Shown: positions 1 to 9,574, counted from the stretch's first letter. The stretch is 64,000 nt of DNA from Bifidobacterium sp. ESL0745 (GCF_029433335.1 NZ_JAQTHX010000001.1:1703667-1767666); one strand, 5' to 3'. The notes: generated from the sequence alone by a model not told the origin. Program-made: numbers and translations.

Positions 1-16
1 TAATTGCTTCAGACAT
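1..16 (-). CDS. 5' end of a second ABC sugar permease gene (partial)
   Basis: On the minus strand an ATG at 16 opens a frame (Met-Ser-Glu-Ala-Ile) that runs off the window. A good ribosome binding site (GGGGAG, seven bases upstream) precedes it, and it starts 12 bases after the stop of the permease at 29-967. In importers of this type the MalF-like permease gene is usually followed by the MalG-like one, so that identity is inferred from position. Only five codons are visible. Confidence 0.5.
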
Positions 17-28
17 GTTGCACTCCCC

Positions 29-967
29 TCAGTCGTCCATGTTCTTCTCGACATGGCCCTGGAAAATCGTGAACACCACGGAGAACACGATGATGACCAA
101 GGTCAGCGAAGTCGAGATGGCGGCGCCGTAGCCGACCTGATGGATTTGGAAGAATTGGTTGTATGAATAGTAGGACGGCACGATCGTTGTGGTGCCGGGT
201 CCGCCTTTGGTCAGCAGATAGACCGGGCCGAACGTCTTCAGCGCGCCGATGGTGGCGGTGAGGATGACGACCATGAGCTCCGGCATGATCGACGGCAAAG
301 TGACCACGCGGAACTTCTGCCACCAGTTCGCACCGTCAAGCCCCGCGGCTTCGTAAAGCTCGGGGTCCACGCGCTGCAGGCCGGACATGAATATCACGAT
401 AGGATAGCCGAGCTGGATCCAGATGAGGATGAACATCAGGCTTGGCAGGGCCAGTTTCGGGTTGCCGAGCCAGTTGATGGCGACCGGACCGCTGGTGAAT
501 TTGGCGATGAGCGCGTTGATCGCGCCGTCGTCCGGGCGGAAGATCCAGCCCATGATGATCGCGGCGACAGCCACCGGCAGCAGCTGCGGAAGATAGTAGA
601 GCGCACGGATGAACGACGCGGTCTTGGAACCGAATTTCTTTTGGATGACATCGGTCAGTACCGAGGAAATCAGCAGGCCGAGGATGGTCGGGATGACCAC
701 GATGGCCACGATGATCCAGAACGAGTTGAGGAACGATTTCCAGAACGTGGCGTCGCCCATCAGGCGGATCCAGTTCTTGGTTCCGATGAATTTCATCGGC
801 CCGACCCCGCGCCAACGCGTGAAACTCAGGCAGACGTTCCACAGGAACGGGACGATGATGATGACCGCAAGTCCCAGAACGCCGGGGATGAGGTAGGGAA
901 TGAATTTTGATGATTTATTGCCGGGCAGGCGCGACATCGCGGGCCTCTTGGCTTTGTCTGTTTGCAT
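29..967 (-). CDS. Carbohydrate ABC transporter permease, MalF/UgpA-like
   Basis: This 312-residue protein is one of the two membrane-spanning subunits of a CUT1-type sugar importer. It has a hydrophilic N-terminus, then a first membrane helix (FIPYLIPGVLGLAVIIIVPF), and five further hydrophobic segments. The cytoplasmic EAA-like loop that contacts the ATPase is visible as ELYEAAGLDGANWWQKFRVV followed by TLPSIMP. The start at 967 was chosen because AAGGAG lies just upstream; an earlier in-frame start at 1021 lacks a site. It follows the binding-protein gene by about 115 bases and precedes the partial second permease, so the three form one operon. No ATPase gene is visible; such systems often share an MsiK-type ATPase encoded elsewhere. 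The sugar cannot be read from sequence. Confidence 0.9.
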   Translation of the reverse strand: MQTDKAKRPAMSRLPGNKSSKFIPYLIPGVLGLAVIIIVPFLWNVCLSFTRWRGVGPMKFIGTKNWIRLMGDATFWKSFLNSFWIIVAIVVIPTILGLLISSVLTDVIQKKFGSKTASFIRALYYLPQLLPVAVAAIIMGWIFRPDDGAINALIAKFTSGPVAINWLGNPKLALPSLMFILIWIQLGYPIVIFMSGLQRVDPELYEAAGLDGANWWQKFRVVTLPSIMPELMVVILTATIGALKTFGPVYLLTKGGPGTTTIVPSYYSYNQFFQIHQVGYGAAISTSLTLVIIVFSVVFTIFQGHVEKNMDD

Positions 968-1083
968 TACAAACTCCTTGGAAGTAATGAACTGCTGGAT
1001 TGATGATTGCGATGATTTCAATGGGTCTCAACCCGCCGGATAGGTCCGACGAATCGAGCCGAAGCGTAACAGCGGACGCCGCT

Positions 1084-2391
1084 TTAGTCCTTGAAGCCCA
1101 TATCGACCACACCGGTGTCGTAGGACTTGTGAAGTGAGTCGAGCACCTGCTTGGGTGTTTTGGTGCCGTTGACAAGCTCCTGGAACTGTGCGGAGATGTC
1201 GTCGGTCAGGTTGGACGCTGGATAATCCGGGTAGTAGGAAAGGTCGCCCTTCTGGGAATACTGCGAATACTCCTTGATCATCTCCTGGTTCTTCACGTTG
1301 GTGATCTTGCTCATATTGGCCGCAAGCGGGATGCCGCCGGCGTTGCCGATACCGTCCTGGTTCTCCTCGGAAAGCACGTTGTTCAAAAGCTTCGCCGCCA
1401 GATCCTTATGGTGCGATTTGGTCGGGATGGTCAGCAGGTTGCCCGTGCATCCCTGAAGCATCTTGGTGCCCGGCAGCGCGGCGGCAGTCCATTCGAAGTT
1501 CTTGATCTGGTCGACGAAACGGCTTTGGTTCCATGTTCCGGTCTGGTAGATCGGATATTGATTGCCCTTGATGAAGGAGTTCGTGGTGTCTTCGGCCTTG
1601 AGGCCGGTGGCGCTGCGGGAGATGTAGCCTTTCTTGACCCAGTCGTTGATTGTGTTGGTGGCGTAGGTCAGCGGCTCGGAATTCCAGTTGACATCGTGCT
1701 TGTACATCTGCCAGTCATCGATGAACTTCTTGTCGGCCTTCGTTCCCACAAGCGACCACCAGAGCCACATCACGCCGTATTCCTGGGCGTCGGCAGCGAT
1801 CGGGGTGATGCCGTGCGACTTGAACTGGCTGCACGCCTGCTCGAATTCGGCCATCGTGGTGGGGATCTTGATGCCGTACTTGTCGAACAGCGTCTTGTTG
1901 TAATACACACGCTGGTATTCGGCATAGCTCGGCAGACCGACCCACTTGGTGCCGTCCATAATCCCCATCGCGTCATACTTGGCGATCGAGGCATCAGCCT
2001 TGGTGATCTTCTTGTCCCAACCGTATTTCTTGACATACGGCTTCAAATCGCTCAACAGCTCCATCGAGGAAAGCATCCCCGCCGAACCGTTGCCACGATT
2101 GGACTCCATGATGTCCGGGGCTTGGTTCGAGTCGAGGAACTGGCTGGAGTTCTGCGCGATCTGCGTGAACGACTTGACCTCGAATCTCACCTTGACGCCG
2201 GTCTGTTGGGTGAACTGGTCGGCCGCCTTCTTCCAGGCCGCGGTCTGGGCCGCGGTAGGCAGGTCATAGTACCAGAACGAAATGCTTTGCGGGTGTGCGT
2301 CGTCCTGGGCGTTGCTCGACCCGCAGGCCGAAAGCGCCGTCACCGACAGCACCGCCGCAAGCGCCGCCGCGGCAATCTTCCTTATCTTCAT
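1084..2391 (-). CDS. Extracellular sugar-binding lipoprotein of ABC importer
   Basis: This 435-residue protein has a lipoprotein signal peptide (MKIRKIAAAALAAVLSVTA, lipobox LSAC) and then a family 1 solute-binding domain (ISFWYYDLPTAAQTAAWKKA; VRFEVKSFTQIAQNSSQFL). It would sit on the outer face of the membrane and deliver a carbohydrate to the permeases encoded next. The start at 2391 has AAGGAGG six bases upstream; the longer frame from 2412 is rejected. It is the first gene of the importer operon and lies directly behind a perfect 18-bp LacI-type operator (2438-2455), so it is very probably repressed by the regulator at 2607-3779. Substrate unknown; an oligosaccharide is likely from family membership. 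Confidence 0.92.
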   Translation of the reverse strand: MKIRKIAAAALAAVLSVTALSACGSSNAQDDAHPQSISFWYYDLPTAAQTAAWKKAADQFTQQTGVKVRFEVKSFTQIAQNSSQFLDSNQAPDIMESNRGNGSAGMLSSMELLSDLKPYVKKYGWDKKITKADASIAKYDAMGIMDGTKWVGLPSYAEYQRVYYNKTLFDKYGIKIPTTMAEFEQACSQFKSHGITPIAADAQEYGVMWLWWSLVGTKADKKFIDDWQMYKHDVNWNSEPLTYATNTINDWVKKGYISRSATGLKAEDTTNSFIKGNQYPIYQTGTWNQSRFVDQIKNFEWTAAALPGTKMLQGCTGNLLTIPTKSHHKDLAAKLLNNVLSEENQDGIGNAGGIPLAANMSKITNVKNQEMIKEYSQYSQKGDLSYYPDYPASNLTDDISAQFQELVNGTKTPKQVLDSLHKSYDTGVVDMGFKD

Positions 2392-2437
2392 CTTTCCTCC
2401 TTGAACTTCCACGGATGAATGAAATTATTCAAACAAT

Positions 2438-2455
2438 AATCGAAACGTTTCGATT
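2438..2455. promoter_or_regulatory. LacI-family operator upstream of the importer operon
   Basis: AATCGAAACGTTTCGATT is a perfect 18-bp palindrome 47 bases before the binding-protein start codon. Its core CGAAACGTTTCG matches the general LacI/GalR operator type, and the same core recurs at 3856-3869 in front of the regulator gene. That the regulator at 2607-3779 binds both is inferred from this pairing. Confidence 0.8.
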
Positions 2456-2606
2456 AACAGGACAGTAAACCATTCTTGTTTTCGCTATGGTTTCCTTGCT
2501 CCATTGAAAGGCGGAATCAAAGCCACGCGCCGCACGGGCCCTCATCGCTGAAAGCCTGGCCGGCAAAGCCTTGGTCCTTCACTCAAACTCAATGTTTGTT
2601 ATGGTA

Positions 2607-3779
2607 TCAATCCATAAGCTCCCCTTCCAGGTCCCTGCTCTCGCGGGAAGGAACGATTGGTCTTGAAGTCGAGATTTTTTCGTTCGCCTGGATTCGGGCA
2701 ACCGAAGAGGAAGCGGGAGTCGGTGTCCCGTCGTTGACAAGGCCCGCATTCTGCGTGGCCTGCGCCGGAGCCGAAGCAAGCGAACCACGATCGACGAATT
2801 TGGGATCGATCAGCGTCACTTCGCCGGCAATGCTCTGACGGTTCTCGATGGCGGAAATCAGCGAGCCCATGGCTATCGAGCAGAGCCGTTCCGGTTCGAA
2901 CGGTTCCTCGCTCACCGGCCGACGCATCGGCTCGTCGCGCAGGAACGTGCCGCAGGAAAGCACTGAGATGTCATCGGGAACCTTCAGGCCTGCCGCCATC
3001 AGCGCGGTGACCGTCAGGTTGAGGATATTGACGCCGGATTGGCTGACCAAAGCCGTCGGACGCGGGGTCTTGGCGAGCATACCGGTGACGAATTTCCTGA
3101 CGTCGAATGTCGCGTTGTCGACCGGACCGGATTCGAAGACGTCGAGGCCAATCTGTCGTGCACGGTCGAGGAACGCGTCGCGGAAGAGCAACAGATAACC
3201 GGCATGGCGCTCGTAGTCGATTTCCTGGGCGCGCAGCAGCGCAACCCGGCGATGCCCCAGCGCGAAAAGCCTGTCGGCGCTTCGACGCCCCATCTTGGCG
3301 AAATCGATGTCGATGCAGGCACAGTCCTTGTGGCTTTGCGGCAAGCCGATGGCGACGCACGGCTTGTGATAGCGGGCCGCCTGTGCCACGCGCGCATCGC
3401 GCTGTTCGACGTCGAGTAGAAGCACCCCGTCGACGAGGTTGCTGTGGGTCACACGTTCGATATCCGCCACAGCATCGGGGCCTGTCAGCAGCAACACATC
3501 ATAACCGGCGCTTCTGGCCTGCCACGCGGACTGCATGAAGTAGGTGCTGTATTGCATTTGGTTCAGCCCCTCGTGCATCGGTTCGCTGATGGCGATGATG
3601 TGGTTCAGCTGGCCACGCATCTTCTGCGCGCTGGCGTCGGGGATGTAGCCGAGCTCATCGATGGCTTTGAGAACCTTGTCGGTGGTTTTCGAGGAAATGG
3701 ATCGCTTGCCGGAAAGCACATAGGACACAGTGGAAACGGACACGCCCGCGGCCTTTGCAACATCCTTGATGCCTGCCAT
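2607..3779 (-). CDS. LacI/GalR-family transcriptional regulator
   Basis: The 390-residue protein starts with a classic LacI helix-turn-helix (IKDVAKAAGVSVSTVSYVLS, residues 4-23) and the hinge region, followed by a periplasmic-binding-like effector domain (residues about 60-330). The C-terminal 50 residues after the usual end are a low-complexity tail (PAQATQNAGLVNDGTPTP and onward). The start at 3779 has GGGAGG upstream. It lies in the same direction upstream of the importer operon. A 14-bp copy of the same palindrome precedes its own gene, so autoregulation plus control of the importer is the likely arrangement. The effector sugar is not deducible. Confidence 0.9.
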   Translation of the reverse strand: MAGIKDVAKAAGVSVSTVSYVLSGKRSISSKTTDKVLKAIDELGYIPDASAQKMRGQLNHIIAISEPMHEGLNQMQYSTYFMQSAWQARSAGYDVLLLTGPDAVADIERVTHSNLVDGVLLLDVEQRDARVAQAARYHKPCVAIGLPQSHKDCACIDIDFAKMGRRSADRLFALGHRRVALLRAQEIDYERHAGYLLLFRDAFLDRARQIGLDVFESGPVDNATFDVRKFVTGMLAKTPRPTALVSQSGVNILNLTVTALMAAGLKVPDDISVLSCGTFLRDEPMRRPVSEEPFEPERLCSIAMGSLISAIENRQSIAGEVTLIDPKFVDRGSLASAPAQATQNAGLVNDGTPTPASSSVARIQANEKISTSRPIVPSRESRDLEGELMD

Positions 3780-3855
3780 GCGTCGCCTCCCTTACCGTGC
3801 ACGTAAAGCCGGGTCCGCCGGGCCCGTCTTCAACGTCTCAATCTTAAGAAATCAG

Positions 3856-3869
3856 TCGAAACGTTTCGA
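3856..3869. promoter_or_regulatory. LacI-family operator before the regulator gene
   Basis: TCGAAACGTTTCGA, a perfect 14-bp palindrome 77 bases upstream of the regulator start codon, shares its 12-bp core with the operator at 2438-2455. It suggests autorepression. Confidence 0.7.
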
Positions 3870-4079
3870 AATATGTAGCTTCAGAATAGATGAGGTTTTA
3901 TCAAGATGTCAATCACTTTGGTTTCTTGAACGTTTCTCATTATTTTGTCTAGTATAGGGCGGCCTGCGGCCCGTTACTGGCTTTGCCTGGTCTCAACGCA
4001 GAAGCTTCAATAACTCCATAAAAACCAGACAGGGACGGCCAATTGACTTACAGATACGGGGAAACCAAGCACGGACGGC

Positions 4080-5138
4080 TTAGTGGCCGTCGCTACCACC
4101 ATGCCGGGCCGTCGGGTGCAGCGCAGCGCGGCGACGACGCTGCCAGAATCTCGGGGGCTGTCCGCCGACAAGCGCATGGCGAATCGGGCGCGGCTTCTTG
4201 TGCCGGATTCTGGTCACGGTCACACCGACGAAGAATATGACCAGACCGGTGACGATGCCGTTAAGGATGCCGTCATTCTGGGTATGGTCGAGGTCCGGAA
4301 TCGGATCGGGGATGGACCGGCGGCTTCCGGTGATGATCAGACGTTCGGTGTTGATGCCGTAAGGCGTGCAGGTCATCAGCGTCACCAGATCTTGGCCAGG
4401 AACGATTTTGTAGAGGTGGGTATCGTCCGGCTTGATGATGTGGATGCCGGTGATCAGGTAGCCCATGGTGTGGTTCAGGGTCTGAATATAGAAGAAATCG
4501 CCCTTTTTGAGCTCATCGATTCTGGTGAACAGCAATGCTCCCGGCAGGCCGCTGTGCCCACTCAAAACAGCGTTGGTCGACGGGCCGCCGACCGGCAGGC
4601 TTGTGCCGTAAAGGTGGCCGGCACCATGACGCAGAACATCCTCGGACGTGCCGTGGAAAATCGGCATTCGTACGGAAACCTTGGGTATACGAATGGTGCC
4701 CATCATCCCTGTTCCGTCGTTGAGCAGGGAAAGGTAATCGGTGTCTTTTTCACTTATCGGCTTGTCTGCGTCGGCACCTTTGGAGAAAGGGTCGGCGAAC
4801 TCGCCCAGAGTGGCCTGCCCGGACTCGGCGATCTTGCGGTTATAGGCCTGCGCCCTAGCATATTCGTCAGCGATCTTGCCTTGCGGCCAGGAATCAAAAC
4901 GGGCATTGCTGCTTTCCGTCATCTCGCGTTCGAGGTTCATATCGGAAAGCCAACGCACGGGGAACCACGCAAGGGCGACGATAAGCGCCACAAGGAAAAC
5001 GGCGATAAGAGCGTCGACGCCAAGAACCGCCGCCCGGCGAAACGGGTTCTTTCCCTCTTCCGGCTCACGCAAAACCGCAGCGAAAGAAACGTCCGAGACA
5101 AGCGAAAGTCCCGCTTTATCGCCGTTAGACGACACCAT
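4080..5138 (-). CDS. Class C sortase (pilus polymerase)
   Basis: This 352-residue membrane protein would join pilin subunits covalently outside the cell. A membrane helix lies at residues 40-60 and a second at about 292-310, as in class C sortases. The catalytic set is visible: His195 (LSGHSG), Cys257 in TLMTCTPYGINTERL and Arg266. The segment around residues 135-160 precedes the catalytic barrel and may hold the lid, but no clear DPF/W lid motif was found apart from ADPFSKG at 116-122, which fits. The start at 5138 has AAAGGAG upstream; the longer frame to 5285 is not supported. It lies 248 bases downstream of the pilin gene in the same direction, with hairpins between them, so a pilin-sortase operon is inferred. 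The C-terminus is Arg/His-rich. Confidence 0.93.
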   Translation of the reverse strand: MVSSNGDKAGLSLVSDVSFAAVLREPEEGKNPFRRAAVLGVDALIAVFLVALIVALAWFPVRWLSDMNLEREMTESSNARFDSWPQGKIADEYARAQAYNRKIAESGQATLGEFADPFSKGADADKPISEKDTDYLSLLNDGTGMMGTIRIPKVSVRMPIFHGTSEDVLRHGAGHLYGTSLPVGGPSTNAVLSGHSGLPGALLFTRIDELKKGDFFYIQTLNHTMGYLITGIHIIKPDDTHLYKIVPGQDLVTLMTCTPYGINTERLIITGSRRSIPDPIPDLDHTQNDGILNGIVTGLVIFFVGVTVTRIRHKKPRPIRHALVGGQPPRFWQRRRRAALHPTARHGGSDGH

Positions 5139-5261
5139 ACAAGTCTCCTTTAGGGCAAGGGTAACGCACAAGCGCCATGCCTGAAAAACAACGCTCAACG
5201 ATTGGCATAACCACAATCGGAACACACGAATCCGAATCGGCGGACCCGACGAAGCAAACAG

Positions 5262-5319
5262 ATGAGAATGGCAAGAAAAGCGCAACCGTTACGGTTCACG
5301 CCCTTCTTGCCATTCTCAT
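5262..5319 (-). terminator. Long hairpin downstream of the pilin gene
   Basis: Perfect 16-bp arms (5262-5277 and 5304-5319) enclose a loop with an inner palindrome AACCGTTACGGTT. It lies between the pilin and sortase genes. No strong U-tract follows on the minus strand, so it may act as a partial terminator or an mRNA-stabilising or processing hairpin rather than a full stop. Confidence 0.6.
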
Positions 5320-5336
5320 TTCATCATCGCTTTCGG

Positions 5337-5372
5337 AAAGGTTTCAACGAAAAGTAATTTTCAGAAACCTTT
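5337..5372 (-). other. Second hairpin between pilin and sortase
   Basis: Nine-bp perfect arms AAAGGTTTC and GAAACCTTT lie just 15 bases after the pilin stop codon. Together with the 5262-5319 hairpin it could lower read-through into the sortase gene. Confidence 0.4.
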
Positions 5373-5386
5373 GCGAAAGCCGAGCC

Positions 5387-7366
5387 TCACTTGCGCAGCT
5401 TGCGTCGGGCCATGACGAGCGCCGCGACGATCATGGCGAGCACCACGATCACAAGCAGCATCAGCAGAATGCCGACGCCACCGGTGAGAGGCAGCTGGGA
5501 AATCGAGTTGATGTTGTTGACCACAACAGCCTTGCCGGCTGCCATATCAACGTCACCCAGCGCCGCAGGGGTGGAACCGGAAGCGACGGTGTTCGTGGCG
5601 CCGATCAGGCCGTAGACGGCATCAGCCGTGTTCGCGAACTGAGACTTGGAAAGATCGGTGCTCTTGCCGCCGACCTGCACGTCCGTGGAAGGCAAAAACG
5701 TGGAGGAATAGCTGCTGGGAGCAACGGTCTCCTTGAGCGTGTAGATGCCATCGGCGAGACCGTCGATCTGCAGTTGACCATTGGAACTTGGGCTATCGGC
5801 GGGTGCCGGCGTGACGGCGGTGCCAGAGAAGACCACAAGATCAGCAGTCGCTCCGGTTTCGTTCTGATCGGCAGCCTTCTTGTACGCGCCATTGGCGGTC
5901 TTCAGGAACTTGATCGGAGTGGAGTCACCCTTCTTGGTCAGCTGGAAAGTAGCGCCGGCCAAGCCAGTGCCGTCGGCCTTCTTCACCTTCATGACATCGA
6001 AATGACGGAAGTAGGAATTGACGCCGCTTGGGCTATTGGTGCCATCTTGGCTGGCATCATTGGTGACGCCACCGTTGGTGCAGGGACTCGGAGAAGAGGG
6101 AGTCGGCACGCAGTTGACGACGTTGCCGTTATTGTCCGTTTGCGCGTTATCGGTGCTGGACTGGTGGTTGGTGTCGTTGGAATACGCGACGGTCACACCG
6201 TTCTTCAGAGGCTGGCCACTGAGCGCATGGTCGTTGATCTTCATCGCATAGGTGATGACGATATCCTTGCCATAGGTCTGGTTGCGGATGGAAGGCGACA
6301 GATCAAAGACCATATACGTTGTGTTGCCGGCAGCATCTTCACTATGGTTGAAGGTGTAATTATTCGATGCAGTCAGTGTAGTGCCATCAACCTTTACCAC
6401 AGGCGTGACGCTGGAATCAAAGGTGAGGCCGACACCCGGATGATCGGTCATCGCAAACAGATAGTGGTCATATCCGGTGGTCAACGGAACCGTACTGGTC
6501 AGTTTGTAATGCAATCTGCCACCGATCGAATTGTCCGAATTATCCTGCGATGAGTCAAGTTGTTTTTTCACCGAGGGTACATCGTTCTTCATGTCCACCT
6601 TGCCCAGGGTGATGGCCCCGAGCTGGGTGTAGTCATTGCTGTTGTAGGTGATGCCAGTGCTCACAAGCATCGGGATAGCGTTCTTGAGAGCCGTGCTTCC
6701 CGTGGTAAGCACTTGCGTTGTCGTATCGACGACGACGTAGATGCCAGGAGAGCTCACCGGAATGCTCGCGGAGTACGTGGTACCGCCGACCAAAGCCGCC
6801 GTGATCTGATTGCCTGACTGGGCAGCCACCAAATCACTGAACTTCTGGTTCGAGCCATTCTGAGCGTTGCTCTTCATCAGATCGGTGACGAAGTCACGCA
6901 GCTTGCCGCTCCAAGCCGCATTTGCGCTGTTCGACGTGGTATCTTGCGAGCCTGTGGCGGCATAGCCAAGCCATTTCGAAGCGACCTCACCGACCGGGTT
7001 GCCGTCATAGCCGGTGTCCGGTGCGGTGCTGCCTTTCGCGGTTGCAAGAGCATCTGTTGCGGCGGCCTTGGCTGTTGCCGTGGTGCCTACGGAAACCGAG
7101 GTCAACGTACCAGGAGTTCCGGTGCTGGAGTTAGGGGTGGTGTCGTCATACTGGGCGGTGAGATAGTCACCGATTTTCACAGCCACGAACTTGTGGCCCT
7201 GCATATTGCCCGCGGTGCCGTTGATGACGATATTGGGCGCCGTGGCACCGGACATCGGCATGGTCTGCGTCGCCGCATTGGCGACGCCGCCTAACGGCGA
7301 GAATGCCAGCAATGTCGCCGCCGCAATCGCGCCTGCTGCCAGCGCGCGAAGCTTTTTGCTACTCAT
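5387..7366 (-). CDS. fimA: Sortase-dependent backbone pilin (FimA-like)
   Basis: The 659-residue precursor has a signal peptide (MSSKKLRALAAGAIAAATLL, cleavage near VANA), an isopeptide-rich pilin body, and a C-terminal wall-sorting signal with LPLTG at residues 625-629, a hydrophobic helix and RRKLRK. An E-box is visible in IYTLKETVAP and a Cna-B type domain begins at GLAGATFQLTKKG. The candidate pilin lysine is in LGKVDMKNDV, which is not the usual YPKN form; this assignment is uncertain. The chosen ATG at 7366 starts the signal peptide directly; a TTG ten codons earlier is possible. No minor pilin gene is present, so the locus encodes at most a single-subunit fibre, unless the remnant at 7534-7875 is what is left of an upstream tip protein. 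Confidence 0.9.
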   Translation of the reverse strand: MSSKKLRALAAGAIAAATLLAFSPLGGVANAATQTMPMSGATAPNIVINGTAGNMQGHKFVAVKIGDYLTAQYDDTTPNSSTGTPGTLTSVSVGTTATAKAAATDALATAKGSTAPDTGYDGNPVGEVASKWLGYAATGSQDTTSNSANAAWSGKLRDFVTDLMKSNAQNGSNQKFSDLVAAQSGNQITAALVGGTTYSASIPVSSPGIYVVVDTTTQVLTTGSTALKNAIPMLVSTGITYNSNDYTQLGAITLGKVDMKNDVPSVKKQLDSSQDNSDNSIGGRLHYKLTSTVPLTTGYDHYLFAMTDHPGVGLTFDSSVTPVVKVDGTTLTASNNYTFNHSEDAAGNTTYMVFDLSPSIRNQTYGKDIVITYAMKINDHALSGQPLKNGVTVAYSNDTNHQSSTDNAQTDNNGNVVNCVPTPSSPSPCTNGGVTNDASQDGTNSPSGVNSYFRHFDVMKVKKADGTGLAGATFQLTKKGDSTPIKFLKTANGAYKKAADQNETGATADLVVFSGTAVTPAPADSPSSNGQLQIDGLADGIYTLKETVAPSSYSSTFLPSTDVQVGGKSTDLSKSQFANTADAVYGLIGATNTVASGSTPAALGDVDMAAGKAVVVNNINSISQLPLTGGVGILLMLLVIVVLAMIVAALVMARRKLRK

Positions 7367-7533
7367 AATTGGGTTAGCCCTTTCTTTCTTGTTCAATCCC
7401 CTGTTACAAGATTGAGATATTGTTTGTTTTGGTCAATGAAGTTATCAAATCCCTATGGTGCTGTAGCTCTTCGGGCTAGGTCTGCAACGCGGTACCACAT
7501 GCATCGCCTCTTTGGAACCTCGACAGGGACGTA

Positions 7534-7875
7534 TCATTCCGCATGCGCCCCCTTATGTATCAAGCTGGAACGAACGTACCGGAAAGCGAAGTACCCGCCG
7601 GTCTCTTCCGTCTGCCAAGCGTGATAACGCACATGATCCTGAAGCAGCGGGTTAATCTGCGTATTGTCGTCCATGCTCCAAGTTCCGTCCGACTGTACCA
7701 TGGCGGTCCCCACACGCACATCTCGGGTCGAGGTGTTGTCCGGATCGCTTGCATTGATTGGGAAGCTGGGATCGCTCGTGGTCGGTGTGGCGGTAATCGG
7801 CCACGTAACCAGTTTGAAGTAACCGTCGAGTTCAGGCTGGGCGGGCGTCGAAACCAGGACAATCATCACTACCAC
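7534..7875 (-). pseudogene. Remnant of an Ig-like surface protein gene
   Basis: A minus-strand frame of about 113 codons has no convincing start, signal peptide or ribosome site. It encodes an Ig-like stretch (SDGTWSMDD ... HVRYHAWQTEET) that resembles the repeat pattern of the large wall protein at 29116-33267 (GNWTATVPASAL ... YTFRAKHL). It ends at a stop at 7534. Upstream DNA turns abruptly AT-rich. The simplest reading is a 3' fragment of a truncated surface-protein gene next to the pilin locus, perhaps a former tip adhesin. It could also be a chance frame. Confidence 0.35.
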
Positions 7876-8834
7876 CGCTCACACACACAACGGCTTTTTT
7901 ATTCAGCCCGACGCGTTTCAAAAAATCACTTTACTTCATTAAACCACTTACAACCTTTTAGACAAAGGCTTATAAGAGGCATAATGATTATCGTTTGACG
8001 CAATAACCTGAAATTTTGTATAAATTTCGATTACACACGTTGTATTCAGTCTCCTGTTTTTTATGTACATGGGAAAAATTGCTAAAACCTAATGATGAAA
8101 TGAATAACAGTTATATACTTTGACCAAAAAAATGAATTTTTAACATCATTTTGATATAATAAATTTCGACAAAAGATATCACTAAAATAGAAAAATGTTT
8201 ATAAGACAAGCTATTAAATTAATTCTATCAAACGATATACAATCAAGCTAACAAACAATCACAAATGCTAAGTTTTTAACCATCAGAAAATATTACATTG
8301 TACTTTTCGTGAAAACATTCACATTATATTCACATACAATATTAATTATCGATTCCGACTATTCGACAAAGCCGGCGAAAAATCCCGGCTCCCTGCTTCC
8401 TCTTATCGAAAGCTTGCTCACACAACAACAGCAGCCTCAACTAGCCTGTATTGCCCCTGCCGGCAAGAGACGAATCCCGCCCCACCGATCGGCTTCGTAT
8501 CACCTCACTTCCATACCGTTGCGTATATCGTCTGTATCAATTTTTATTCGCGGTTAACAACCCTCCCAGATTGCCTATAAACGCAGGTCGCTTCCCTCCC
8601 CAAATTTGTGCAGATTCATGGAAAACTCAGACAATGCCAAGCTTTTCCCACACCGCGGCTGATACAGTGGTCAAAGTCGGGAATCTTACAAGCCAAAGGC
8701 AAATGACGTCCCACACAGATGCCGAGCCAACGCCCTATGACGCTTACTGAGTTTCCCAAAAGCGCGATTCGCGCAACACCTTGAAGAATTTAGGATCAAG
8801 GCGATACCAAAACACCATCAATAGACGGGACATC
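7876..8834. other. Gene-free, partly AT-rich intergenic region
   Basis: No credible gene is seen. The part at about 7900-8340 is strikingly AT-rich compared with its surroundings and full of A/T runs; 8341-8834 returns to mixed composition and contains the upstream region of the DedA gene. I see no RNA gene or mobile-element end. Confidence 0.5.
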
Positions 8835-9560
8835 ATGGGTTTCATTCACTTCCTCATTGAGCTTCTGAAAGACCCTCGAACCATCATCGCCGGTTGGATC
8901 TCGATGGGGGTGGCGCCCACACTCGGCTTCATCTTCCTCATCGTCTTCATCGAGACCGGCGTCGTCTTCTTCCCGTTCCTGCCTGGCGACTCGCTGCTTT
9001 TCGCGGCCGGCTTCTTCGCTGCGCCCGACGCCGTAACCGGCAAATCCGCGCTCCCCCTGATTGCGCTGCTACCGATTGTCTGGAGCGCGCCCATCATCGG
9101 CGACCAGTGCAACTACTTCATCGGCCGCTTCTTCGGCCGCAAGATCATCGAAAGCGGCAAGGTCAAGGCGATGACCCCCGAACGCCTCGCCAAGACGGAA
9201 GGCATGATCGACAAGTGGGGTCCGCTCGCCGTCTTCCTCGGACGCTTCTTCCCGTTTATCCGCACGTTCATGCCGTTCATCTCCGGGCTTTCGGGCATGC
9301 GCTGGTCCCGTTTCACCCCGTTCTCGGCGCTGGGTGGGCTGACCTGGTCGACGCTGTTCACCCTGCTTGGCTACTTCTTCGGCGGTATCCCCGTGGTCCA
9401 GAACAACTTCGAGCTGGTCATCGTCGCCATTCTCGTGATTTCGTTGCTGCCGACCATCATCGGCTTGGCCAAGGCCAAGTTCGGCAAGAAGAAGAAAGAC
9501 GGAGTCGACACCACGCAAAGTGCGTCCGTAACCGTCGAGGAAAGCGAAATATCCGACTGA
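8835..9560 (+). CDS. DedA-family membrane protein
   Basis: The 241-residue protein shows the DedA (SNARE-associated, VTT-type) signature: FIETGVVFFPFLPGDSLLF, an amphipathic re-entrant region, then GRFFPFIRTFMPFISG and a C-terminal pair of membrane helices, ending in a basic and acidic tail. Proteins of this family act at the cytoplasmic membrane; several have been tied to lipid-carrier recycling or lipid scrambling and to envelope homeostasis. The exact substrate here is unknown. The ATG at 8835 was chosen; an in-frame TTG at 8781 gives a hydrophilic leader and is less likely. The gene stands alone. Confidence 0.88.
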   Translation: MGFIHFLIELLKDPRTIIAGWISMGVAPTLGFIFLIVFIETGVVFFPFLPGDSLLFAAGFFAAPDAVTGKSALPLIALLPIVWSAPIIGDQCNYFIGRFFGRKIIESGKVKAMTPERLAKTEGMIDKWGPLAVFLGRFFPFIRTFMPFISGLSGMRWSRFTPFSALGGLTWSTLFTLLGYFFGGIPVVQNNFELVIVAILVISLLPTIIGLAKAKFGKKKKDGVDTTQSASVTVEESEISD

Positions 9561-9574
9561 TCGCCTGATCAACT

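Noticed and set aside
5177..6553. A 458-codon plus-strand frame opposite the pilin gene
   Set aside because: Shadow frame; the minus-strand pilin has a signal peptide, E-box and LPLTG.
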